In this document: in pieces, positions 13,424 through 20,990 of the stretch
Layout of the letters: every line of letters begins with the position of its first letter
How positions within the stretch are numbered: the first letter of the stretch is position 1
IMG/VR virus record: IMGVR_UViG_3300048026_000121
Location: 1-57,466 of that record
Direction: 5' to 3' (one strand)
DNA length: 57,466 nt
Source: a virus
Program-made: the position numbers and the translations under genes
The notes under the pieces: model-generated
Seen by the model: only the letters and a program-made list of their open reading frames with translations
Told to the model about the DNA's origin: nothing
Database searches by the model: none

Positions 13424-13720
13424 ATGAAGAAGAGTTATGATGATAAGTACACCAAGGGTACAGAAGTCCTGAAGAAAAGAAAGTTAGGTCTTGTCTTCTA
13501 TAAACCCAATGGACGTTCTGCCTACAAGATAACCAAAAGACTACAGGTTCTAGATGTTAAAACAAACAAGGTTAAAAGTGTATGGTTTGCTCAAACTCTA
13601 AACAGAATTGGTTACTTCCTAGATCCTAACAGAGGCTATGACACAGAGGCGAGTGGACTTTACGAAACATTTGGATGGCAGGTTCAAGGAGATATCATGG
13701 AGGCAATAGAGAATGATTGA
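13424..13720 (+). CDS. Small basic early protein
   Basis: 98 aa, AAGGAAG site. Basic N-terminus (DDKYTKGTEVLKKRKLGLVF) and a mixed beta/alpha body with Trp and Tyr. Overlaps the next gene by 8 nt. Unknown function. Confidence 0.65.
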   Translation: MKKSYDDKYTKGTEVLKKRKLGLVFYKPNGRSAYKITKRLQVLDVKTNKVKSVWFAQTLNRIGYFLDPNRGYDTEASGLYETFGWQVQGDIMEAIEND

Positions 13721-13991
13721 AGCATCAAAATTAATAGGCCACAGTGCAGCTAAGTGGTCAAAGACACAACCACATGAAGGTATCTGGTGGACAAATAAAC
13801 TGAGCCAAGGGGTTAAGGGTGCATCTAAATCTTACATTGCTTATTCACCCTTGAAGCATCGACTTATGTATGTCCAACAGCTTTGGAACCCTGAGGAACA
13901 GAAGGTGAAATGGTTAGTTGGTGCTACCAGAAAAACCTTTGATGATCTTGATGAAGCAAAAGAGTTTGCAAAGGAACTGCTAAATGATTGA
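13713..13991 (+). CDS. Small early protein, unknown
   Basis: 92 aa. Contains SAAKWSKTQPHEGIWWTNKL and a C-terminal helix (FDDLDEAKEFAKELLND). Overlaps ThyX by 8 nt, suggesting coupling to nucleotide synthesis. No family recognised. Confidence 0.65.
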   Translation: MIEASKLIGHSAAKWSKTQPHEGIWWTNKLSQGVKGASKSYIAYSPLKHRLMYVQQLWNPEEQKVKWLVGATRKTFDDLDEAKEFAKELLND

Positions 13992-14667
13992 AGCAACATA
14001 CATAGACCACATGGGATCTGACCTGTCAGTTGTGAACGCTGCACGAGTCAGCTTTGGTAAGAAGTCTGACTGGATGCCAAGAATACACAATGGTGAACCA
14101 AAGGTACTGCAGTTCAAAGATGACAAGCTGATTAAGTATCTAGCCAAGCACAAACACATCAGCCCATTTGGCCATGCCTTTGCATCCTTCCACGTCAAGG
14201 CACCAGTCTTTGTAGCACGTCAGCTAGTGAAGCATAAGTTCTTACGTTGGAATGAAATCAGCAGACGTTACGTTGATGAAGAGCCTGAGCTTTATGAACC
14301 TGATGTTTGGCGTAGACGTAGTGCTGACAAGAAGCAAGGCAGTGAAGGTGCTATTGATCAGTCTGGTTATAGATATGATGCTACTGCTGAACATCTTACT
14401 AGAATTAGTAATGATAATGCTGTATATCTTTACAATCATTTACTTTGGGAGGGTGTCTGCCCTGAGCAAGCACGTATGGTACTGCCACAGTCAATGATGA
14501 CTGAGTGGTACTGGTCTGGATCTCTTGATGCCTTTGCTGACATGTGCCACCTCAGATGTAAGTCAGACACACAACTTGAAACACAGATCGTGGCTAACTA
14601 CATAGATGATAAGATGCAGGAACTATTCCCCATATCATGGGAAGCACTAAGGATGTATGCAGAATGA
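13984..14667 (+). CDS. thyX: Flavin-dependent thymidylate synthase ThyX
   Basis: 227 aa, normal length. Makes dTMP from dUMP with methylene-tetrahydrofolate, FAD and NADPH, supplying thymidine for phage DNA. The signature RHR-x7-S is present as K83-H84-K85, then Ser93 in LVKHKFLRWNEISRRY: both arginines have become lysine, and the usual Ser within the motif is Arg88. The downstream C-terminal helix (EWYWSGSLDAFADMCHLR) is typical. It heads the replication/nucleotide block with RNR and MazG. Confidence 0.95.
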   Translation: MIEATYIDHMGSDLSVVNAARVSFGKKSDWMPRIHNGEPKVLQFKDDKLIKYLAKHKHISPFGHAFASFHVKAPVFVARQLVKHKFLRWNEISRRYVDEEPELYEPDVWRRRSADKKQGSEGAIDQSGYRYDATAEHLTRISNDNAVYLYNHLLWEGVCPEQARMVLPQSMMTEWYWSGSLDAFADMCHLRCKSDTQLETQIVANYIDDKMQELFPISWEALRMYAE

Positions 14668-14876
14668 CTGGTATGATTGGAGTAGAACAAGTAGAGGAAC
14701 ATGAGGATGGCAGTGCCACCTATCAGTTTCATCTTGATAACAAATGCGCCAAGCTATTACAGGAAGAAGGACTGAAGCTAGTCCTCTACTGTGCAGCAGC
14801 AAAGCTAGACATGCAGGTTGTCTATGACTTTATTGAAGACCATATAAGGTATGAGAACGATGAGCAAACTACCTGA
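14664..14876 (+). CDS. Small protein after thyX
   Basis: 70 aa from ATG 14664, ATGA overlap with thyX. Acidic beta-type start (GVEQVEEHEDGSATYQFHLD), two cysteines and a helical end. Similar small proteins accompany replication genes in related phages. Role unknown. Confidence 0.65.
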   Translation: MTGMIGVEQVEEHEDGSATYQFHLDNKCAKLLQEEGLKLVLYCAAAKLDMQVVYDFIEDHIRYENDEQTT

Positions 14877-15042
14877 AGGAAGAAAGCCACTGGGAAATAA
14901 GTGGTATAGTGACAAGATTCGTGCTATGACTTGGGAAGAACGTCAGAGATCGAAAGAAAAGGAACAGAGTAATGACAGCAGCAGTGAACAGCAGCAACGA
15001 GATAACCCACCAGCCTTGCCCCTACGAGGACTGTGCAAGTAG
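14860..15042 (+). CDS. Small basic protein overlapping primase start
   Basis: 60 aa, charged (LPEGRKPLGNKWYSDKIRAM; WEERQRSKEKEQ). It overlaps the preceding gene by 17 nt and the primase-helicase by 71 nt in another frame. The first half looks like real coding sequence. ATG 14851 is an alternative start. Confidence 0.5.
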   Translation: MSKLPEGRKPLGNKWYSDKIRAMTWEERQRSKEKEQSNDSSSEQQQRDNPPALPLRGLCK

Positions 15043-16567
15043 TGATGCCTTTGCTTACAATGTAGTGTCTAAGTTAGGTAAGTGTCACTCATGTAATAGG
15101 GCTTACCCTGGTAAGGATAAAAAGTTTTCCTGGGCAGAAGGAACCTACCCTCCACCTCCACCGAAGGTAGACCTACGTAACACCAAGATTATTTCTGGTA
15201 GGTTCAATGACATTCGTGGGTTGGATGAAGACGTAGCCAAACTATACAACATCCAACTGCAGTATGGTGAGAACAACACACCAGTACGTTACGCATTCAA
15301 GTATCCTAACAACGTAAAGTATCGTGGCTTTGCAGAGAAGAAGTTCTGGACTAAAGAACGTGGGGCACCCACTGATCTGTTTGGCCCTGACTTCAATGCA
15401 GGATCAAGCAAACGTATATACATCACAGAGGGTGAGTTCGATGCAGCCAGTCTCTATCAGGTACTAGGCAAGTCCTACCCTGTTAAGTCACTGCCAAGTG
15501 CCAGCCTGTCAGAGAAGTTTATTAAAGATAACTTTGATTACTTGAACGCATTTGAGATGGTAGTCTACGCAGGTGAACTGGACGCAGCAGGTAAGGGTGC
15601 AGCACAGAAACTGTACAGCATGATGCCTGACAAGTTCTACTACGTGCCTATGTCTAAGTGGAAAGATGCCAACGAGTTCCTGACGGAAGGGGATGGTGAT
15701 GACCTGAAGTGGGCAGCACTGAAACCTCAACGTTACAGCCCAGACAATTTCTTTGTAGGTGATCTTGAGGTTGAGAAAGCAATCACAACTGAGAACCCCT
15801 ACGAGTATGTACCCACAGGACACACTGGCCTAGACGATAAACTACGTGGCCTAGTTAAGGGTGGCCTGACATTCATCAAGGCACTACGTGGACAAGGTAA
15901 GACTGAGCTAGTCAGATACTTTGAGGTTGCACTACTTAAGCAACAGACACGAGTGGCTCTACTCCACATGGAAGAGATGAAGTCCACCACCTATCGTGCT
16001 ATGGCAACCTACGAACTGGGTTGGAATGTACGTACCAAAGAGGATGCCATTGCCACAGGGTTTACTGAAGAGCAGGTCATTGCTGCAGCGCAGAAGATGG
16101 CAGGTGGTGAAAGCACTATCATCTTTGAGATGCAATCCCATGATGATCCTATGCAGTTGTTGGAGTATGTACGCCTAGCATCTACAGTCTATGGTGCTGA
16201 GTACATCTTCATTGATCACGTCCAACGTCTGGCCTACCTATCAAACTCTGGGGTGGATGCAGCCACCAGTACACTGACCACACTAGGTTCTCGTATGGCA
16301 CAGCTTGCTAAGGAGTTGAACATTGGTGTAGTCTTTATCTCCCAGGTGAATGAGGATGGACGTACAAAGTATGCAGCATCTCTTGAGGAAGAAGCTATCA
16401 TCTGTATCAAACTACAACGTGATACTGAATCTGATGATGAGATAGTTCGTAACACTACACAGTTCATCGTTGACAAGAATAGACCCTTCGCTAAGTTAGG
16501 AAACGCAGGGTCAGTATACTACGATCCTGAGACTACGATACTGGAGGAGGCAGTGTTTCAGGGATGA
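14972..16567 (+). CDS. T7 gp4-like primase-helicase
   Basis: 531 aa. It opens the replication fork and primes lagging-strand synthesis. An N-terminal zinc ribbon (Cys16, 21, 38, 41) reads template. A TOPRIM core spans about 148-215 (YITEGEFDAAS, then GELDAAGKGA). A DnaB/gp4 RecA-type helicase runs from about 283, with Walker A near 305-312 (RGQGKTEL) and a Walker B-like YIFIDHVQRL. AAGGA precedes the ATG. It overlaps the polymerase gene by ATGA, so fork proteins are made together. Confidence 0.95.
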   Translation: MTAAVNSSNEITHQPCPYEDCASSDAFAYNVVSKLGKCHSCNRAYPGKDKKFSWAEGTYPPPPPKVDLRNTKIISGRFNDIRGLDEDVAKLYNIQLQYGENNTPVRYAFKYPNNVKYRGFAEKKFWTKERGAPTDLFGPDFNAGSSKRIYITEGEFDAASLYQVLGKSYPVKSLPSASLSEKFIKDNFDYLNAFEMVVYAGELDAAGKGAAQKLYSMMPDKFYYVPMSKWKDANEFLTEGDGDDLKWAALKPQRYSPDNFFVGDLEVEKAITTENPYEYVPTGHTGLDDKLRGLVKGGLTFIKALRGQGKTELVRYFEVALLKQQTRVALLHMEEMKSTTYRAMATYELGWNVRTKEDAIATGFTEEQVIAAAQKMAGGESTIIFEMQSHDDPMQLLEYVRLASTVYGAEYIFIDHVQRLAYLSNSGVDAATSTLTTLGSRMAQLAKELNIGVVFISQVNEDGRTKYAASLEEEAIICIKLQRDTESDDEIVRNTTQFIVDKNRPFAKLGNAGSVYYDPETTILEEAVFQG

Positions 16568-18525
16568 AGATCGTCATCAGTGACATAGAAACTAATGGGC
16601 TAGAGGACAGCACCAAGCTGTGGCTTTGTGGTGGTAAGGATCTTACTACTGGTGAAGTACATAAGTTTGAGAACTGCCACGAAGATCCAGTAGCTAAGGC
16701 AGCAGCCATTGCATGGTATGAATCAGCAGACCTAATTGTTGGTCACAACTTCATACAGTTTGATGCACCTATGCTGAACAAACTACTGAAGCCTCGACTC
16801 ATAGACCCACAGAAAGTCATAGACACATTGGTGATCAGTCGCCTTGTTGACTACGACATTGACACACCCAAGGGTGCTAAGTTTCCTCACAGCCTACAGG
16901 CTTGGGGTATACGATTGAACAAACACAAAGGAGACTTTCATGAGTTTGATAAGTTCAGTGATGAAATGGTTGAATACTGGTATGGAGACATCGAGGTTAC
17001 TCATGATCTTTACAAACATTTCTCTTCTATTATTTGGGATAATGATTGGAAACTTTCTCTAAGGACTGAGCACAACGTACAGATAGAACTGGTACGTACA
17101 CAGTACTATGGTTTCTACTTCGACAAGAACAAGGCAGAGTTCCTACTCAATTCAGTACAGCAAAAGATGAAGACACTGGAAGAACAATTCCAAGTAGACT
17201 TCCCACCTAAGTTGACTGAGATCAATCGCATCAAGTATCGCCTGAAGAAAGATGGTGAAGAGATGGCGACAGTAAAGAATGCCAAGTCCAAGTACGCCAT
17301 GACAACACGAGAAGGTGAAGACTTAGTTTGCTTTGACTGGATTGATTTCAAACCTGGCTCACCCAAGGATCGCATTGATGCCTTATGGAATGCAGGTTGG
17401 AACCCAGTGGACAGAACAAAGACAGCTATCAACTTTGCACGTAAGCAGGTTGGTGATCCCTATGGTAAGTCAGTCGAGGCTATGGATCAGGAGTTCTATG
17501 ATCAGAAGAAAGAACACCTAGACAGATATGGTTTCACTGTGTCTGAGGATAACCTTAGCACACTGCCTGAGGATGCCCCTGCAGGAGCCAAAGCTCTGGC
17601 CCAGTGGCTGACACTAGAAGGTAGGCGTTCCTCACTGGTGGAGTGGATTAACCAAGTCAAAGACGACAACAGAATACATGGTAGGATACAGAGCATTGGT
17701 GCATGGACTGGACGCTGTGCACACAAAGATCCTAACACTGCTAACATCTCTTCTCCTTTTCATGGGGATGCAAAGACAGCAGTCGAGGAAGTAAAGAAGC
17801 AGTATGACGTACACCTACGTGCTTGCTGGACTGTACCCTCAGGCTCTTGGCTAGTAGGCACAGACGCAGATGGGATTCAGCTACGTGTATTGGCTGACTA
17901 CCTTTGGCGTATGTTTGGTGAAGACCAGTATGCCCAAGCCATCATGCTTGGTAAGAAGGAAGACGAGACAGACATCCACAACGTGAACAAGAATGCTCTT
18001 GATGTTCCCAATGGTACACGAGACATGGCAAAGACATTCATCTATGCTTGGCTGCTAGGTGCAGGTGTAGCAAAGACTGCACAGATACTGAAGGTCAACA
18101 AGAAGGAAGCACAGGATGCACGTACTCGTTTCGAGATGAGCATTGGTGGTCTCTACGATCTGAAGAACAGATACATCAAACAGGTTGGAGAGAATGGTTG
18201 GTTCAAAGGATATGATGGACGTAGGGTCAAGGTGCCTAGCACACACAAGGCACTAGCAGGTATACTACAGAATGGCGAGGCTTGCCTGATGAAACACACC
18301 CTCCTACGTTGGCATGACGTAGCACGTAAGGAAGGGATCAAGTTCAAGATGGTTGGCTTTATTCATGACGAATACCAAGTCGAGGTTATAGGCACAGAAG
18401 AAGAAGCAAAACGTCTTGGTCAGATACAGGCAGACGCTATGCTTGCCACTGGTCAAGAACTAGGATTCAAGATACCTACACCAGGATCATATGACGTAGG
18501 AAAAAATTGGGCAGAGACCCATTGA
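16564..18525 (+). CDS. DNA polymerase, family A with 3'-5' exonuclease
   Basis: 653 aa replicative polymerase. The exonuclease motif ISDIETNGL (Asp7, Glu9) is at the start. Polymerase motif A is TDADGIQLRVLADYL (about 432-447), motif B RDMAKTFIYAWLLGAG (about 486-501) and motif C FIHDEYQVE (about 598-606). The residue aligned with E. coli Phe762 is Tyr, as in T7. The next key Tyr (766 in E. coli, 530 in T7) is Leu here. The T7 thioredoxin-binding region is not evident, so processivity must come from elsewhere. Confidence 0.95.
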   Translation: MKIVISDIETNGLEDSTKLWLCGGKDLTTGEVHKFENCHEDPVAKAAAIAWYESADLIVGHNFIQFDAPMLNKLLKPRLIDPQKVIDTLVISRLVDYDIDTPKGAKFPHSLQAWGIRLNKHKGDFHEFDKFSDEMVEYWYGDIEVTHDLYKHFSSIIWDNDWKLSLRTEHNVQIELVRTQYYGFYFDKNKAEFLLNSVQQKMKTLEEQFQVDFPPKLTEINRIKYRLKKDGEEMATVKNAKSKYAMTTREGEDLVCFDWIDFKPGSPKDRIDALWNAGWNPVDRTKTAINFARKQVGDPYGKSVEAMDQEFYDQKKEHLDRYGFTVSEDNLSTLPEDAPAGAKALAQWLTLEGRRSSLVEWINQVKDDNRIHGRIQSIGAWTGRCAHKDPNTANISSPFHGDAKTAVEEVKKQYDVHLRACWTVPSGSWLVGTDADGIQLRVLADYLWRMFGEDQYAQAIMLGKKEDETDIHNVNKNALDVPNGTRDMAKTFIYAWLLGAGVAKTAQILKVNKKEAQDARTRFEMSIGGLYDLKNRYIKQVGENGWFKGYDGRRVKVPSTHKALAGILQNGEACLMKHTLLRWHDVARKEGIKFKMVGFIHDEYQVEVIGTEEEAKRLGQIQADAMLATGQELGFKIPTPGSYDVGKNWAETH

Positions 18526-18575
18526 CATCCTAGCAGGGTAGTATTACATAACAGATATCAAAAAAGGAGGGCGAC

Positions 18576-19100
18576 ATGCCAGCTACACAAATCGACATCA
18601 AAGGCAAACTAGACTGGGCAAAAGTATTTGAGTCCAATCGTGATCGTGCCGAATGGAATAAAGAAACTGATGGTGAGTATAAGGTTACTGTCACCACAGA
18701 TAAAGATACTGCACAGGCTTTGAAGAAAGCAGGGTGCATGAAAAAGATTGAGGAAGTTACTGATGGCTACAAAGTCACAGTGTCACGTCCTCATACAGGC
18801 GCACAGGACTGGATGGGTGGCGCACCTATCGTTGCTGACGTAACTGGTAAGGCTTGGAACCTACAGGAACAAGGTCTTATTGGTAATGGCAGTGAAGGTA
18901 TCGTGAAGGTAGAAGTTTATCCTACACGTACTGGACGTACAGGTACACGCTTACTAGGTGTCCAAGTCCTTGAGCATGTGGTCTATGAATCAGAAGGTGG
19001 TCCCTCCCAACCACGATCAATGTTCACAGACCATTCGAGTTCTTCTGGATCTTCGTCTTCCACCTCCCAAAAAGAACCAGAGGACTCAATCCCCTTCTAG
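18576..19100 (+). CDS. Single-stranded DNA-binding protein, gp2.5-like
   Basis: 174 aa with a strong AAGGAGG site. An OB-type beta-rich body (EYKVTVTTDK, DGYKVTVSRP, GIVKVEVYPT) ends in a serine-rich linker (SSSSGSSSSTS) and the acidic tip EPEDSIPF. That tip copies the bacterial SSB tail (DDDIPF), which recruits host replication and repair proteins. It follows primase-helicase and polymerase and would coat ssDNA at the fork. The function is inferred from tail and position. Confidence 0.75.
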   Translation: MPATQIDIKGKLDWAKVFESNRDRAEWNKETDGEYKVTVTTDKDTAQALKKAGCMKKIEEVTDGYKVTVSRPHTGAQDWMGGAPIVADVTGKAWNLQEQGLIGNGSEGIVKVEVYPTRTGRTGTRLLGVQVLEHVVYESEGGPSQPRSMFTDHSSSSGSSSSTSQKEPEDSIPF

Positions 19101-19152
19101 GTTTCCCTGTTTCCTTTCCCTAGAAGCTCTCCCTCACCCTTCGGGGTGGGGG
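19094..19152 (+). terminator. Double hairpin with UUCG tetraloop
   Basis: Two stems in the gap after the SSB-like gene: CTTCTAGG (19094-19101) with CCTAGAAG (19119-19126), then CCCTCACCC (19131-19139) with GGGTGGGGG (19144-19152) around a TTCG loop closed by C-G. There is no U-run, so this could be a partial terminator, an mRNA 3'-end stabiliser or a processing site. Confidence 0.6.
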
Positions 19153-19173
19153 TACAAACAAAAAGGATAAGAC

Positions 19174-20043
19174 ATGCCAAGCATCAACACACTCGTCAAA
19201 GATATGGAAGACACAATACTTGGTCTCAAAGGTTGGGATCATTTGATCAGCCTTAAGATGGGTGATCGTGTTGGCAAAGCAGCTACCTCAAGATTCAGAG
19301 CACCACAGAAACCAAGAGGTTATCTGTCTTTCTCTTCTATTGGTAGTCCATGCAAAAGAAAACTATGGTATAAGATCAACGAGACTGCTACAGCAAAGCC
19401 TCTTGCTCCATCGGATTTGCTGAAGTTCTTTTATGGTGACATGATCGAAGAGTTAGTCTTGGCTATTGTCGAGGCGTCTGGTCACACTGTAACTGGGACG
19501 CAGGATCGTATGCGTATCAATGACCTGGCTGGACACAGAGATGCAGTCATTGATGGCATGACAGTGGATGTAAAGTCAGCATCGCCATACTCATTTAAGA
19601 AGTTTGCTGAAGGTAACCTCAGAGAGGATGACCCCTTTGGGTACATCAGTCAGCTTAGTTCTTATGTGTACGCAGCCAAGGACGATCCACTGGTAACAAA
19701 CAAAACTCATGGGGCTTTCCTTGTAGTAGATAAAGTGAACGGTTCAATCTGTCTTGATGTCTATGACTTCACTCCTGAGTTGGAGCAGAAAGAAAAAGAG
19801 ATAGAGCAGGTCAAGTCTATGGTAGCAGGTGGCATACCTGACAGAGGCTTCGATCCTGTCCCTCAATCTAAGACTAGCCCTAACACAAAGCTGCATCCAT
19901 CGTGTGGCTTCTGTGAGTTCAACAAGAAGTGCTGGCCTGAAGCCAGAAGGTTTGTCTACAAGACAGGTGATGTCCTACTGGTAGATGTGGTGAAAGCACC
20001 CAACGTCCCAGAGGATTTTACTTACAATGAGCAGGAAGTTTAG
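19174..20043 (+). CDS. Cas4/RecB-like PD-(D/E)XK exonuclease
   Basis: 289 aa. Nuclease motifs: AGHRDAVIDG, then TVDVKSAS (Asp and Lys of the D-x-K core), then a QLSSY motif-IV-like stretch. One cysteine near residue 60 (SPCKRKLWY) and three near 244-254 (CGFCEFNKKCW) are the Cas4/AddB pattern that holds a 4Fe-4S cluster. Probably degrades host DNA or resects ends for recombination and concatemer processing. Overlaps endonuclease I by 17 nt. Confidence 0.85.
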   Translation: MPSINTLVKDMEDTILGLKGWDHLISLKMGDRVGKAATSRFRAPQKPRGYLSFSSIGSPCKRKLWYKINETATAKPLAPSDLLKFFYGDMIEELVLAIVEASGHTVTGTQDRMRINDLAGHRDAVIDGMTVDVKSASPYSFKKFAEGNLREDDPFGYISQLSSYVYAAKDDPLVTNKTHGAFLVVDKVNGSICLDVYDFTPELEQKEKEIEQVKSMVAGGIPDRGFDPVPQSKTSPNTKLHPSCGFCEFNKKCWPEARRFVYKTGDVLLVDVVKAPNVPEDFTYNEQEV

Positions 20044-20419
20044 AGCAGCAGCACTCAAGGCAGGTTATCGTTCAGGCTTTGAAGATGATGTAGCAAAAGA
20101 GCTACGATCCAAAGGAATTAAGTTCACCTACGAGAAAGAAAAGATCAAGTGGGTTGACTTAAAAGTAAGAACGTATACACCTGACTTCGTTTTATCTAAT
20201 GGTATCATCATAGAAACCAAGGGACGATTTGTCTCAACAGATAGACGCAAGCATCGTGAAATCCAGAAGCAGTTTCCTGATCTGGATATTCGTTTTGTAT
20301 TTCAAAATAGTAGAGCAAAATTATATAAAGGTGCCAAGTCATCCTATGGTGACTGGTGCAAGAAGTACGGTTTTAAGTACGCAGATAAATCAATTCCTGA
20401 TGATTGGTTGAAAGAATAG
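20027..20419 (+). CDS. T7 endonuclease I-like junction resolvase
   Basis: 130 aa, close to family length. The catalytic core YTPDFVLSNGIIIETKGRF provides Asp, Glu and Lys of the T7 gp3 active site. Cuts branched DNA and Holliday junctions before packaging and can help break down host DNA. Grouped with the Cas4-like nuclease. Confidence 0.92.
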   Translation: MSRKFRAAALKAGYRSGFEDDVAKELRSKGIKFTYEKEKIKWVDLKVRTYTPDFVLSNGIIIETKGRFVSTDRRKHREIQKQFPDLDIRFVFQNSRAKLYKGAKSSYGDWCKKYGFKYADKSIPDDWLKE

Positions 20420-20460
20420 ATTGACGTAATTAGTTTAGGCTATATAACTTGGAGGTTCCT

Positions 20461-20616
20461 GTGTTGTTTGAAGTAACAATGCTGATAGAGTTAGACCCTG
20501 AGGCAAACTTTATTGCTTCAGATAGTATTAGTAGAAGTCTTGAAGAAATTCTTCAGGACACCATATATGATATTGATGACATTGAAGTTGTCGAGATAGA
20601 GGTGAAAGACAAATGA
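20461..20616 (+). CDS. 51-aa acidic protein
   Basis: 51 aa from GTG 20461, with GGAGG 5 nt ahead. VTMLIELDPEANFIASDSIS, then a strongly acidic end with IEVVEIEV beta pattern. It overlaps MazG by ATGA. It looks like a small ferredoxin-like domain; function unknown. Confidence 0.7.
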   Translation: MLFEVTMLIELDPEANFIASDSISRSLEEILQDTIYDIDDIEVVEIEVKDK

Positions 20617-20990
20617 TAAGTGGAGATGACTTAGACGAGTTTGGTTACTTTGAAAACTTTGATAGTGACGAAGTAGACTGGGCAGATCTTTACTCAGCCT
20701 GGGTAGAGAAGAAGATTATGACTGAAGGTCAGGCAAGACTAGTAGAGAATACACTTGGTCTTGTGGGAGAAGCAGGAGAGGTAGCAGAAAAGATCAAGAA
20801 ACTTATTCGTGATAGCTCTCGTTTCCAGAATGAAGAGATCATGAAAGAGCTAGGGGATGTAGTGTTCTATGCTACAGCACTAGCCAACATCTATGGTAAG
20901 GGATTGCAAGAAGTACTAGAACTAAACATTGCCAAGCTAGATGACAGACAAAGACGTGGAAAACTAAAAGGATCAGGAGACAACAGATGA
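20613..20990 (+). CDS. mazG: MazG-like nucleotide pyrophosphohydrolase
   Basis: 125 aa. The MazG helices carry the metal-binding acids in GLVGEAGEVAEKIKK (about 49-63) and MKELGDVVFYATAL (about 78-91). Hydrolyses NTPs or dNTPs to monophosphates; phage versions are proposed to recycle nucleotides or lower (p)ppGpp-like signals. Lies between endonuclease I and RNR, overlapping RNR by ATGA. Fits the nucleotide-supply set with ThyX. Confidence 0.92.
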   Translation: MISGDDLDEFGYFENFDSDEVDWADLYSAWVEKKIMTEGQARLVENTLGLVGEAGEVAEKIKKLIRDSSRFQNEEIMKELGDVVFYATALANIYGKGLQEVLELNIAKLDDRQRRGKLKGSGDNR

